From: M3007 sp038249605
Lineage (GTDB): Bacteria; Bacteroidota; Bacteroidia; Chitinophagales; Saprospiraceae
Reading direction: 5' to 3'
DNA length: 39,779 bases
Assembly (NCBI GenBank): GCA_038249605.1
Contig: JBBSDH010000009.1
Span: 1-39,779, forward strand
Position numbers and translations under genes: made by a program. Below are positions 22,770 through 31,425 of this stretch, in pieces; position 1 is the stretch's first letter, and every line of letters begins with the position of its first letter. Below the pieces are notes generated by a model, which was given only the letters and a program-made list of their open reading frames with translations, ran no database searches and was not told the origin of the DNA.

Positions 22770-24809
22770 TTAGCGGCCAAATTTTTCAGCATAAATTTTA
22801 AAAAAATCCATACTCTCCGGATTTTTCATCGAATCGCGGTTGTAAGCTTTGTCTAAAGGTTTTTGTTGCAGAATTTTCTTCACCGGCGTTTCCATTTTTT
22901 TACCCGAAATGGTGTATGGTATGTCCGGCACAGGAACCACTTCGTCGGGCACATGTCGTGGACTGTAGGCTTGCCTCAAGATTTGTTTGATGCTTTTCAC
23001 CAACACTTCGTCCAGTTCCACGCCTTCCTGCAAGGTTACGAACAGCGGCATCCAGTCGCTGCCGTCGGGGTATTCAATGTTTACAATAAGGCAGTCCTTG
23101 ATTTGCGGCAACTGATCCAATGCCCTGTAAATCTCCGCTGTGCCGATGCGAACACCCTGGCGGTTCAACGTAGCGTCGGAGCGGCCAAGGATTTGCAAAC
23201 TACCGTCGGATAAAATGCGGAGCCAGTCGCCATGGCGCCAAACGCCGGGATAGTGTTCGAAATAACTGTTTTGGTATTGACTTCCATCAGGATCGTTCCA
23301 GAAAAAAACAGGCATGCTGGGCATGGGCTTTTTCACCACCATCTCCCCTACCTCACCGGCCGCCACAGGCTCACCGTTTTCATCCCAACTCTCCATGGCG
23401 CATCCCAAACAACGGCATTGGATGTAGCCCTGGTAAACTGGCAACCACGGATTGCCACCCACCCAGGCAGTACACACATCGGTCCCGCCCGACATAGAAG
23501 ATAACCACACGTTTTTGTTCAACTCCCCGTAAACCCAATCGTAAGCTTCCGGCGGCAACGGCGAGCCTGTTGATCCTATGGTACGTAAAGCGCTCAAATT
23601 CAGATTTTTACCAGGTTCCAACCCAGCTTTTTTACAAGCCACGAGGTAAGGCGCACTGGTGCCGAAATGGTGGATGGGCAACTGGGCGGACAGTTCCCAA
23701 AGCACATTCAGGTTGGGGTATCCCGGATTGCCATCGTACAGCACTATCGTGGCGCCTGTGAGCAGGGAGGCGAGCGTGAAATTCCACATCATCCAACCCG
23801 TGGTGGAAAACCAGAAGAAGTTTTCGCCTTCATGGATGTCGTTGTGGAAATGCAGGTATTTAAGGTGTTCGAGCAAGTTGCCGCCGTGCCCATGCGTTAT
23901 GGCTTTGGGCAACCCGGTGGTGCCGGACGAAAACAGCACCCATATAGGATGGTCAAAAGGAACGGCCTCAAAGGCCAGTCCATCGTGGGACGTTTTTAAA
24001 ACATCTTTCCACAAAATGGCGCCTTTCACCTCCGGCAAACCGGCTTCTGTATTCAGATATGGTATAAAAACAAGCGTCTCGAGTGACGGAAGTATGCCGC
24101 ACAGCTCTTTCACCACATCGGTTTTGTCGAACGATTTGCCGCCGTAGGCATACCCATCTACTGCAAACATCACTTTGGGTTGTATTTGAGCAAAACGATC
24201 AACAACGCTTGCTGCCCCGAAATCGGGCGAACAGGAGGACCATACTGCGCCGAGCGACATACAAGCCAGCACTGCGGCGATGGCATGTGGCGTGTTGGGC
24301 AAAAAAGCAACCACACGGTCGCCCTGGACAACGCCTTTGCTGCGCAAAAAAGCAGCGATTGCAGCTGTCTGGTTTTCCAATTCGAGCCACGATGTTTCAC
24401 TCAACCCATCGCGTTCGTTCTGGAAATAAATGGCTGGGTGTGCGCCGCTGCGTTTGCGAAACACGTGTTCGGCGTAGTTCAAAGTTGCGCCTTCGAACCA
24501 TCGGGCATGCGGTATGGCATGGTCCGATAAAACTTGGGTATAGGGTTGATGGCTGATCACGCTGAAGTAATCCCAAACGGATTTCCAGAACGCTGCGGGA
24601 TCGGTTACCGACCACTCCTGCATGGCACGGTACATTTCGGCCATGGCTGCTGTGTTGTTGGATGCAGCATCAAGATCGAGCTCTGAAGTATTTTGCAAAA
24701 AAGGCGCAAGGCGTTCGACGTTCAGGAAATGAAGGTATTGGTACAAATGGCTGCGCCGGACCTGAAGTGGTGTAGGTTCCCAAAGCGCCGGGTAGGGATT
24801 GTGCTCCAT
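22770..24809 (-). CDS. Acetoacetate-CoA ligase
   Basis: Activates acetoacetate to acetoacetyl-CoA with ATP and CoA. 679 residues, close to the 650-680 of AacS proteins. The N-terminal ACAS_N region (WEPTPLQVRRSHLYQYLHFLN... TLNYAEHVF), the AMP-binding loop (VLFSSGTTGLPKAITHGHGG), SMSGGTDVCTAWVGGNPWLPVYQGYIQC and the C-terminal GKKMETPVKK are typical of acetoacetyl-CoA synthetase rather than acetyl-CoA synthetase. The ATG at 24809 matches the family N-terminus; the longer frame to 24881 would overlap the divergent 5'-nucleotidase gene. Together with thiolase it feeds acetoacetate from tyrosine or leucine breakdown to acetyl-CoA (inference). Confidence 0.93.
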   Translation of the reverse strand: MEHNPYPALWEPTPLQVRRSHLYQYLHFLNVERLAPFLQNTSELDLDAASNNTAAMAEMYRAMQEWSVTDPAAFWKSVWDYFSVISHQPYTQVLSDHAIPHARWFEGATLNYAEHVFRKRSGAHPAIYFQNERDGLSETSWLELENQTAAIAAFLRSKGVVQGDRVVAFLPNTPHAIAAVLACMSLGAVWSSCSPDFGAASVVDRFAQIQPKVMFAVDGYAYGGKSFDKTDVVKELCGILPSLETLVFIPYLNTEAGLPEVKGAILWKDVLKTSHDGLAFEAVPFDHPIWVLFSSGTTGLPKAITHGHGGNLLEHLKYLHFHNDIHEGENFFWFSTTGWMMWNFTLASLLTGATIVLYDGNPGYPNLNVLWELSAQLPIHHFGTSAPYLVACKKAGLEPGKNLNLSALRTIGSTGSPLPPEAYDWVYGELNKNVWLSSMSGGTDVCTAWVGGNPWLPVYQGYIQCRCLGCAMESWDENGEPVAAGEVGEMVVKKPMPSMPVFFWNDPDGSQYQNSYFEHYPGVWRHGDWLRILSDGSLQILGRSDATLNRQGVRIGTAEIYRALDQLPQIKDCLIVNIEYPDGSDWMPLFVTLQEGVELDEVLVKSIKQILRQAYSPRHVPDEVVPVPDIPYTISGKKMETPVKKILQQKPLDKAYNRDSMKNPESMDFFKIYAEKFGR

Positions 24810-24815
24810 GCGAAT

Positions 24816-24823
24816 TACTTTTG
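24816..24823 (+). promoter_or_regulatory. -7 element for the 5'-nucleotidase gene
   Basis: TACTTTTG, located only 7 bases from the start codon of the divergent acetoacetate-CoA ligase gene. It shows that the start of the nucleotidase must lie downstream of about 24830, ruling out the in-frame codon at 24821. Confidence 0.5.
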
Positions 24824-24862
24824 CACAAAAGTCAGGCGATTCCTTCAAACAAAATGCCTTCC

Positions 24863-26440
24863 ATGAAAATTTCCATTTCAAATTCCAGGTTTACCCTTTT
24901 GGCTGTGTTTTTCGGCCTCTTTTTTTTGCAGTGCCATCCGGCAAAAAAAACCACCAATACAACCGACGATGGTCAAATAGAAATTGTGATCCTCCATCTC
25001 AACGACGTGTATGAAATAGCGCCTTTGGGCAGCGACGGTAAAGGAGGACTGGCCCGCGTAGCTGCGCTGCGCAAACAATTGCAGGTACAAAACCCCAATG
25101 TTTTGACGGTTTTGGCAGGCGATTTTTTGAGCCCTTCCGTTACAGGCGTGCTCAAATACGACGGAAAACGCATCAGGGGCAAACAAATGGTGGCTACCCT
25201 CAACACGCTCGGCCTCGATTGTGTGGTTTTTGGCAACCATGAGTTCGACTACGATCTCGCCGATTTGCAGTCCAGACTCGATGAATCAAATTTCACCTGG
25301 CTGGCCGCCAATGCACGGCTGGTCACAACCGAAGGCACAACACCATTTTACAAAAATAAAAATGGTGTGAAAGAGAAATGTCCCGACAACACCACCTTCA
25401 CCTTCACCGATGCCGACGGCACACAGCTCAAACTCGGCCTATTCGGCGTTTTGATCAATACCGGCAAAAAAGACTGGGTGCAATATTCTGACTGGACTGA
25501 AGCAGCACTTAAACAATATGCCGACCTTAAGCCGCGCACTGATGTGGTACTCGGCCTTACCCACCTGGCAATTGAAGAGGATAAAAAACTTGCGGAAAAA
25601 ATGCAAAGTGTTCCGCTGATAATGGGCGGACACGACCACGACAATATGTTTCATACCGTAGGCGCTACCAAAATCGCCAAAGCCGATGCCAACGCACGCA
25701 CCGTGTACGTGCACAAATTGAAGTGGGATAAAAAAACAGGCAAGGTTGAGGTGCGCTCTGAGTTGCGTACAATTGACGCTACAATTGGCGAAGAACCAGC
25801 AACGGCAGCAGTGGTGGCATATTGGGAAAACATTAAAAACGAATCGTTGGTAAGTGCGGGCTTCGATCCGACCCTTACAGTTGCAACGCTTACTGCGCCC
25901 CTCGATTGCCGGGATGCCTTCACACGCAACAATCCGGCGCCGGTGGGGAACCTCGTTACCTCAGCCATGATGGCGGCGGCAAAATACAATCCCGATTGCG
26001 CCGTGTGGAACAGCGGCAGTTTGCGCATTGATGATGTACTTACTGGAACTGTGTACGCCATCGATGTGGTGCGCATGTTGCCTTTTGGCGGTGGACTTAC
26101 AGAGGTGGAAATGACCGGCTCCCTGCTGCAGCGCACCTTGGATACGGGCGAAAGCAACCTCGGTAGCGGCGGATATCTGCAACTCAAAAACATAGCATTC
26201 AACAGTACAGAGCAGCGATGGATGATCAACGGTGTTATGCTGGACCAAAATAAAACGTATAAAGTCATCCTTCCCGATTTCCTGCTTACCGGTGGAGAAC
26301 AAAATATGGGTTTCTTGAAATGTACGTCTGAAAAAGCTGCAGAAGGCATCCAAAAGGTGCACCCGGCCGATCCTGCCGACCCATCTGACCTGCGAAGCGA
26401 CATTCGAAAAGCTCTTATCAGTTACTGGAAACAACAATAA
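24863..26440 (+). CDS. 5'-nucleotidase / UshA-like metallophosphoesterase, probable lipoprotein
   Basis: 525 residues. After a hydrophobic signal (FTLLAVFFGLFFLQC) with a possible lipidation cysteine at Cys24 (the residue before it, Gln, is not ideal for a lipobox), the metallophosphoesterase domain shows all motifs: LHLNDVYEIAP, LAGDFLSPS, VFGNHEFDYD, and GGHDHDN. The 5'-nucleotidase C-terminal domain follows (WNSGSLRIDDVLTGTVYAIDVVRMLPFGGGLTEVEMTG), which binds the nucleotide. It likely removes phosphate from nucleotides in the periplasm or at the surface, giving phosphate and nucleosides. ATG 24854 is an alternative start three codons earlier. Confidence 0.92.
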   Translation: MKISISNSRFTLLAVFFGLFFLQCHPAKKTTNTTDDGQIEIVILHLNDVYEIAPLGSDGKGGLARVAALRKQLQVQNPNVLTVLAGDFLSPSVTGVLKYDGKRIRGKQMVATLNTLGLDCVVFGNHEFDYDLADLQSRLDESNFTWLAANARLVTTEGTTPFYKNKNGVKEKCPDNTTFTFTDADGTQLKLGLFGVLINTGKKDWVQYSDWTEAALKQYADLKPRTDVVLGLTHLAIEEDKKLAEKMQSVPLIMGGHDHDNMFHTVGATKIAKADANARTVYVHKLKWDKKTGKVEVRSELRTIDATIGEEPATAAVVAYWENIKNESLVSAGFDPTLTVATLTAPLDCRDAFTRNNPAPVGNLVTSAMMAAAKYNPDCAVWNSGSLRIDDVLTGTVYAIDVVRMLPFGGGLTEVEMTGSLLQRTLDTGESNLGSGGYLQLKNIAFNSTEQRWMINGVMLDQNKTYKVILPDFLLTGGEQNMGFLKCTSEKAAEGIQKVHPADPADPSDLRSDIRKALISYWKQQ

Positions 26441-26516
26441 AGGCATAAAAACCATACTTTATTTGTTGCAAACGCCGTCCTGACGCCATTTTTCAAACAA
26501 TTTTTTGTCCAAACCC

Positions 26517-26545
26517 TTTGGGTAACCAAACTTTACCTAATTTTG
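26517..26545 (+). promoter_or_regulatory. Promoter of the TPR membrane protein gene
   Basis: TTTG (26517-26520), a 17-base spacer and TAATTTTG (26538-26545), a full match to the Bacteroidota consensus. Confidence 0.65.
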
Positions 26546-26601
26546 CACGCCTTTTTTGAAGGCCCCAGCAAGTTTAACACCTTTTAATAGTAAAAAATAC
26601 C

Positions 26602-27300
26602 ATGGCAAAACGCAAAGCCACACAGGCCGAAGACGCAATTGTAGAAGTTCAGGAAGTACAAGCAACCTCACAACCCTTTTGGGAAAAGAACCCCAACATC
26701 ATTTTGTATGCCGTTCTCGCGGTTGCCCTCATTTTCGGCGGCTGGTGGGCATACAAAAACCTGATCGTAGCTCCCAAGCAAAAAGAAGCCGTGGATGCCA
26801 TGTGGCAGGCTCAGATGCAGTTCGATCGCGATTCATTCAAACTTGCCCTTGAAAATCCGGGCGGCGGTTTTGAAGGTTTCCTCGGCATCATTGACAAGTT
26901 CGGCGGCACTCCCGCAGGCAACCTGTCCAAATACTATGCTGGTGTTTGCTACCTGCAAATGGGTGATCTCGACAACACCATAAGCTACATGGATCAATTC
27001 AGCGCCGACGGCGACATGATGCCCATTATGAAAAATGGTATCCTTGGCGATGCTTATGCCGATAAAGGCGACTTTGCTAAAGCCCTCGAATACTATGAAA
27101 AAGCCAGCAAAGCAGGCAAAAACGATGTTCTTGCTGCCGTTTACCTTAAAAAACTTGGCCAACTGAACGACATGCAGGGCAACAAAGAAGCTGCAGCTGC
27201 AGCTTTCGAACGCCTCCGCACCGAATTCCCGAATCCCAACTCGCCCGAATGGCGCGAGGTTGAAAAATACATCTACAAATCCGGCGCCGGTCAGAAGTAA
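26602..27300 (+). CDS. Membrane-anchored tetratricopeptide repeat protein (YfgM-like)
   Basis: 232 residues. A short cytoplasmic N-terminus is followed by one membrane helix (about 32-51) and a periplasmic region with TPR-like helices: AGNLSKYYAGVCYLQMGDLDNTISYM, GILGDAYADKGDFAKALEYYEKASKAG, and YLKKLGQLNDMQGNKEAAAAAFERL. The layout resembles YfgM/TPR_21 proteins, which act as envelope scaffolds with chaperones or the translocon, but no partner can be read here. It has its own promoter and a strong terminator. Confidence 0.85.
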   Translation: MAKRKATQAEDAIVEVQEVQATSQPFWEKNPNIILYAVLAVALIFGGWWAYKNLIVAPKQKEAVDAMWQAQMQFDRDSFKLALENPGGGFEGFLGIIDKFGGTPAGNLSKYYAGVCYLQMGDLDNTISYMDQFSADGDMMPIMKNGILGDAYADKGDFAKALEYYEKASKAGKNDVLAAVYLKKLGQLNDMQGNKEAAAAAFERLRTEFPNPNSPEWREVEKYIYKSGAGQK

Positions 27301-27326
27301 TCCTGGTCTGTTTCCGCTGGAAGTTC

Positions 27327-27360
27327 AAAAGTCATCCCGATGTTGATCGGGGTGACTTTT
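27327..27360 (+). terminator. Intrinsic terminator after the TPR gene
   Basis: Arms 27327-27341 and 27346-27360 pair over 15 bp (one G-U) with loop GTTG, and the right arm ends in TTTT followed by GTGTTTT. Confidence 0.85.
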
Positions 27361-27380
27361 GTGTTTTGGGTGAATAGGTA

Positions 27381-27411
27381 TTGCATATAAAAAATGCTTT
27401 ACCTATCTTTG
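27381..27411 (+). promoter_or_regulatory. Promoter of the PorE-like gene
   Basis: TTG (27381-27383), a 20-base spacer and TATCTTTG (27404-27411). It predicts a 5' untranslated region of roughly 140 bases before the ATG at 27560, in which no clear RNA structure or leader ORF was recognised. Confidence 0.65.
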
Positions 27412-27559
27412 TTGGAGTTCCTCGGTCAAAAGATAGCCTCTCCACCATACTAAGTTGCTTAAACAGCAGTTATCTGTCTGTTCAAGAGCTTGGTTCGATG
27501 TGTACGGACAAGTCCTACATCATCGCCTAATGCTTCATTATTTACCAAACAATCCTGCA

Positions 27560-29968
27560 ATGATCGCGAACTTACGTTCCGGGTGGCTACCCTCATTTTC
27601 AAAGACGTCTCCCTCCCTTCGACTTGCCTGCCTTGCCGCATGTTTTTTGTTTTCATACCTGTCTATGCACGCTCAAAGCAAGGCAGAAGAAGACATTGCC
27701 CGTGGCGACAAACAATTCAGCCTCTACGCCTACAACCTTGCCGTAAGGTCCTTTGAAGAAGCGCTGAAAGTTGAACCCAACAATGCCTATGCTTTGGGCC
27801 GGCTGGCCGACAGCTACGTGCAGCTCAACCAACCGGAGGCTGCTCTGATCTGGTTTGAACGCTCCGCAGCAGCTACCCAACCCGACGCCGACCTGCCTTT
27901 CCGGTACGGCAAAGCACTCATGTTGACTGGCGATTATGCAGGCGCCAAAAAATGGTTTCAGTTTTACACCGAAACCAATGCTGCGGTGGGCAAACATTTC
28001 GTTGAAATGTGCGATTATGCTCTAAAAACAAGCGCTTACGCACCCTTGTACACCACCAAAAATGAAACCATCAACTCTGCGGCATCCGATTATTGCCCCG
28101 CCTTTTTGGGTGAGCGCGTGGTTTACAGCTCATCCCGCAGCGATTTGAAGCGAAAAACAGAGCCCAAATCGGCAGCCGATTGGTCGGGCAGCGCTTACAA
28201 CCAATTGTTCGTAAGCAAACGCGACCCGGCAACCGGCTTTTTGCAAAACCCCGAATTCTTGCGCAGCGACCTCCAAAATAATTACAACGAAGGTCCGGTA
28301 TCCTTTTCCGCAGATGGTACCAAAATGGTTTACAGTCGCAACAATTTCATCGACGGTGCACGCCAAATGGCCGATAAAGGCCTGAACATGAGCTTGTTTA
28401 CCGCAGAAGTGAAAGAAGACGGCACCTGGGAAAACCTTAAGGCGTTCCCTTACAACGGGTCCGAATATTCCACGGGATTCCCAAGTTTTTCACCCGACGG
28501 CAATACCCTGTACTTTGCCTCCAACCAACCCAATGGCATGGGAGGATGGGATATTTACATGAGCAAACGCACCACCACTGGTTGGAGCACACCGGCCAAC
28601 CTCGGTGCTCCACTCAATACATCCGGGAACGAAATCACCCCTTACCTCGACGGCGCCAACCTCTATTTTTCTTCTGATTTTCACAGAGGTATGGGCGGCA
28701 TGGACGTTTTCCGCGCCGAACTTAAGGACAATGCCGTGGGCAATATTTTCCATCTGGGCCCCGGTATCAATTCTTCCCGCGACGATTATGGGCTGATCTA
28801 CAACAGCACTCAAAATTTGGGTTACCTGACGAGCAACCGTCCTGGCGGTCGTGGAAACGAAGACATCTGGCAGGTTTCCAAAAAGGTGGCACCTGCTCCG
28901 CAAACTGCTGTAGCTGAAATAGTTAAGCCAGCAGAAACAAAACCAGCAGAAATCAAAACAGAACCCGTAGCTGACGTGCCAGCCAAACCAACGGAAAAAG
29001 TCATTGTCAACCAACCCAAAACCAACACGGCCCCACCGCCTTCCATACCCAAACAAGCCACAATAGGCGACTTGAACGGCTATGCCGTGCAGGTTGGCGC
29101 ATTTCCGCCCGAAAGCGTTGAAGCGAAACAAAAACAGTTTGAAGAACTTTCGGACAAAGGCAACATTTACAGCCGCAACGAAGGCTCCATGAGCAAAATC
29201 CGAGTTGGTGTGTACTCAACCAAGGCCGAAGCCCAAGCAGTACAAAAAGAAATCACGGCCGATCCCAAATTCAAAGGCGCATTTGTGGTTGAAGAACGCG
29301 GTGTAGACCGCAACTTGGCCTTCACCCCCAAACCGCTGTTAAATACACCCACCACGCCCACCCCCGAACCCAACAACCTGCGTTATGCCGTTCAATTGGA
29401 TGTTCAAACCGGCGACCAGCCCTTGGCCATACACGACTATACCTCACTGGCTTCGCTGGGCAGGGTTTACACCAAAAACAACGAAAAAGGGCAGCTCAGC
29501 ATTCGTCTGGGTGTTTGGCAGAACTTCCAGGACGCCGAAACGGCACGAACAAGCTCCATCAACAAAGGCTTTGACCAATCTATGATCGTTCAGGAAAATG
29601 CCACCGATCCAAACATCAAACCTTTCCTTAAATCCGACGACCCGGCACTTAATGCAATATCTACCACAAGAGATAAACCGCTGGATTATTTCTCAATCAA
29701 CGCTCCACCGCCCAGTCCAACCAAATACTACATTCGCCTCTGCGCTTTGTCTGACCCAAACAACTTCGATCCCTCCAAACTGGGCGATGCCAAAGGAAAA
29801 GTGGAAAAATGGGCCATTGGAGAAACAGGGATGACTGCCATCATGCTCACCGGTTTTACCGATGAAAAAACGGTGGTTCAAACCAATGAAAAATTAAAAA
29901 CCACAAGTTTTCCCGATGCTTATGTGGTTAAGGAAGAAAACGGCAAGTTGAATAAATTGCGCAACTGA
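27560..29968 (+). CDS. TPR / WD40-like PD40 envelope protein with three SPOR-like C-terminal repeats (PorE-like)
   Basis: 802 residues. Signal peptide (RLACLAACFLFSYLSMHAQ), TPR repeats (about 42-150: FSLYAYNLAVRSFEEALKVEPNNAYALGRLADSYVQL...), PD40/WD40-like beta-propeller repeats (about 180-440: FPSFSPDGNTLYFASNQ, PYLDGANLYFSSDF), a Pro/Ala/Lys-rich linker, then three SPOR-like units of about 75-80 residues starting near 508 (GYAVQVGAFPPES), 608 (RYAVQLDVQTGDQ) and 722 (KYYIRLCALSDPN). PorE, a T9SS component, has TPR-WD40 followed by an OmpA-like peptidoglycan-binding domain; here SPOR repeats, known to bind peptidoglycan lacking stem peptides, take that place. Start choice: ATG 27560 gives the best signal peptide; ATG 27530 is possible. 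T9SS involvement is inference. Confidence 0.87.
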   Translation: MIANLRSGWLPSFSKTSPSLRLACLAACFLFSYLSMHAQSKAEEDIARGDKQFSLYAYNLAVRSFEEALKVEPNNAYALGRLADSYVQLNQPEAALIWFERSAAATQPDADLPFRYGKALMLTGDYAGAKKWFQFYTETNAAVGKHFVEMCDYALKTSAYAPLYTTKNETINSAASDYCPAFLGERVVYSSSRSDLKRKTEPKSAADWSGSAYNQLFVSKRDPATGFLQNPEFLRSDLQNNYNEGPVSFSADGTKMVYSRNNFIDGARQMADKGLNMSLFTAEVKEDGTWENLKAFPYNGSEYSTGFPSFSPDGNTLYFASNQPNGMGGWDIYMSKRTTTGWSTPANLGAPLNTSGNEITPYLDGANLYFSSDFHRGMGGMDVFRAELKDNAVGNIFHLGPGINSSRDDYGLIYNSTQNLGYLTSNRPGGRGNEDIWQVSKKVAPAPQTAVAEIVKPAETKPAEIKTEPVADVPAKPTEKVIVNQPKTNTAPPPSIPKQATIGDLNGYAVQVGAFPPESVEAKQKQFEELSDKGNIYSRNEGSMSKIRVGVYSTKAEAQAVQKEITADPKFKGAFVVEERGVDRNLAFTPKPLLNTPTTPTPEPNNLRYAVQLDVQTGDQPLAIHDYTSLASLGRVYTKNNEKGQLSIRLGVWQNFQDAETARTSSINKGFDQSMIVQENATDPNIKPFLKSDDPALNAISTTRDKPLDYFSINAPPPSPTKYYIRLCALSDPNNFDPSKLGDAKGKVEKWAIGETGMTAIMLTGFTDEKTVVQTNEKLKTTSFPDAYVVKEENGKLNKLRN

Positions 29969-29973
29969 CCGGA

Positions 29974-31236
29974 CTACATTTTGACGAATTTCAGGCTGTA
30001 ACGCGCTTTGCCATCGTCGAGATGCAAACAATAAACGCCAGCCGGCAGTGCCGAAACCTCGTATGTGAGTGTTTCGGCATTGTTGTTTACAGGAGACAAA
30101 TCCATCAACCAGGTTTTGCCTTGCATGTCGGTGATGCTGGCTGAAACCTGGCCTGGCACCGAGGTCCAAACCACATTAATCACCTCGGTGGCCGGATTGG
30201 GGTAAACGTTGGGAGCGGCTGCCTCATCGGGCTCGCCGGTTGAAACATAAATGCAGGAGCCATTGGTTAAAAGGTCGGGACGTGCGGAATACAACGCAGC
30301 TGTCATGCGCGATTTCTGGCCATGGGTAAACATGAACATACAACCGTCGTCGGTATAGTCCATGTAATTCATAAACATGGAAGTGATGCCACAACTCGAT
30401 TGCGGATGGTTGGGACAACCGTTGTAAGGATCGCGCTGTTTTGGCGTATCCGCCACTTCATCGTCGTCGTTGCAGGAATTAAAACCATTGCCCCAGATGT
30501 GGAACAGGTTAAAATAATGGCCCACTTCGTGCGTGGCGGTACGTCCAAGGTTGTTGGGCGTGTTGAACTCTGCAATGCCAACCGTACCGAAATAAACTGG
30601 ATCAACGACCACGCCATCTTCTGCGGCCGGAGCTGTGCCGGGAGGTGTTGCAAAACCTAAAATACCGCTGCCGATCCTGGCAACCCAGATGTTGAGGTAC
30701 TTGTTGGGGTTCCAGGTGTTGGTTCCGCCCAAGTCGTTGTAATGTAACCGACGACGCCCGTCGGGCGCTACCATCAAAGCAATGTTACTCAGGAAGGTTT
30801 GTTGGCGGGTTACACCGGACGTCGAATTGCCCTGCGGGTCAAATTGTACCAGGCAAAATTGAAATTCCACATCGGCGGCGAGTCCGGAAAAAATAACCGG
30901 GATATTGCCAATTTCTTCGTTTTGTTTGCGAAAATCGGTATTCAAAACATCGATTTGGCTTTGAATTTGTGCCAGACTGATGTTGTCGTACGGATTTTTA
31001 TAGACCACATGTACCACCACCGGAATGGTTAACACCATGCGTTCTTTCGGCTTGGCACCATGCGTTGCTTCGTAGGCTTTCATTTCCTGTTCCAGCAAAG
31101 CGCGTTGTTGTGCAAGACCGGGCCAGCGCTGCAAATTTTCAGCCATCAATTGACTGGAAAAGCATTTTTCCTGCTGCGAAAAAACGGAGAACGGCAAAAT
31201 ACAAGCCACAAGAAAAGTGTAAAAAAAACGGCGCAT
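29974..31236 (-). CDS. Secreted M43 (pappalysin/cytophagalysin) zinc metalloprotease, T9SS cargo
   Basis: 420 residues. Signal peptide (RRFFYTFLVACILPFSVFSQQ), pro-region, then the catalytic domain with the zinc motif H-E-V-G-H-Y-F-N-L-F-H at 236-246 and a Met-turn-like MFMNYMDYTDDGCMF, as in pappalysin-like M43 peptidases. Conserved disulfide cysteines are present (FNSCNDDD..., NGCPNHPQSSCG). The C-terminal 80 residues (PNVYPNPATEVINVVWTS onward, ending in GVYCLHLDDGKARYSLKFVKM) form a type A T9SS sorting domain, so it is exported to the surface. ATG 31236 begins the signal peptide; the longer frame to 31302 is rejected because it covers the -7 element. The gene ends 5 bases from the convergent PorE-like gene. 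Confidence 0.94.
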   Translation of the reverse strand: MRRFFYTFLVACILPFSVFSQQEKCFSSQLMAENLQRWPGLAQQRALLEQEMKAYEATHGAKPKERMVLTIPVVVHVVYKNPYDNISLAQIQSQIDVLNTDFRKQNEEIGNIPVIFSGLAADVEFQFCLVQFDPQGNSTSGVTRQQTFLSNIALMVAPDGRRRLHYNDLGGTNTWNPNKYLNIWVARIGSGILGFATPPGTAPAAEDGVVVDPVYFGTVGIAEFNTPNNLGRTATHEVGHYFNLFHIWGNGFNSCNDDDEVADTPKQRDPYNGCPNHPQSSCGITSMFMNYMDYTDDGCMFMFTHGQKSRMTAALYSARPDLLTNGSCIYVSTGEPDEAAAPNVYPNPATEVINVVWTSVPGQVSASITDMQGKTWLMDLSPVNNNAETLTYEVSALPAGVYCLHLDDGKARYSLKFVKM

Positions 31237-31273
31237 GATCAATTTACGGTTGGTTAACCTTTTAAAAACAGGG

Positions 31274-31281
31274 CAAAAGTA
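31274..31281 (-). promoter_or_regulatory. -7 element for the M43 protease gene
   Basis: Minus-strand TACTTTTG, 37 bases before the ATG at 31236. Confidence 0.5.
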
Positions 31282-31410
31282 GGGTGAAATGAAATTTACC
31301 ATCCTTTATACGTGCAAATTGGCCTATTCTATCACAACAAACAAGCACTCAACAAAGATCATTTCCATGATGGCTAATGTACGACAAACGACAGAATACA
31401 TTTCCCATGC

Positions 31411-31418
31411 TATCTTTG
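31411..31418 (+). promoter_or_regulatory. -7 element for the ribF-glycosyltransferase gene
   Basis: TATCTTTG, ending only 7 bases before the ATG at 31426. If used, the mRNA would start at or a few bases before the start codon (leaderless or nearly so). No -33 TTG at normal spacing was found. Confidence 0.45.
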
Positions 31419-31425
31419 CGCCGCC

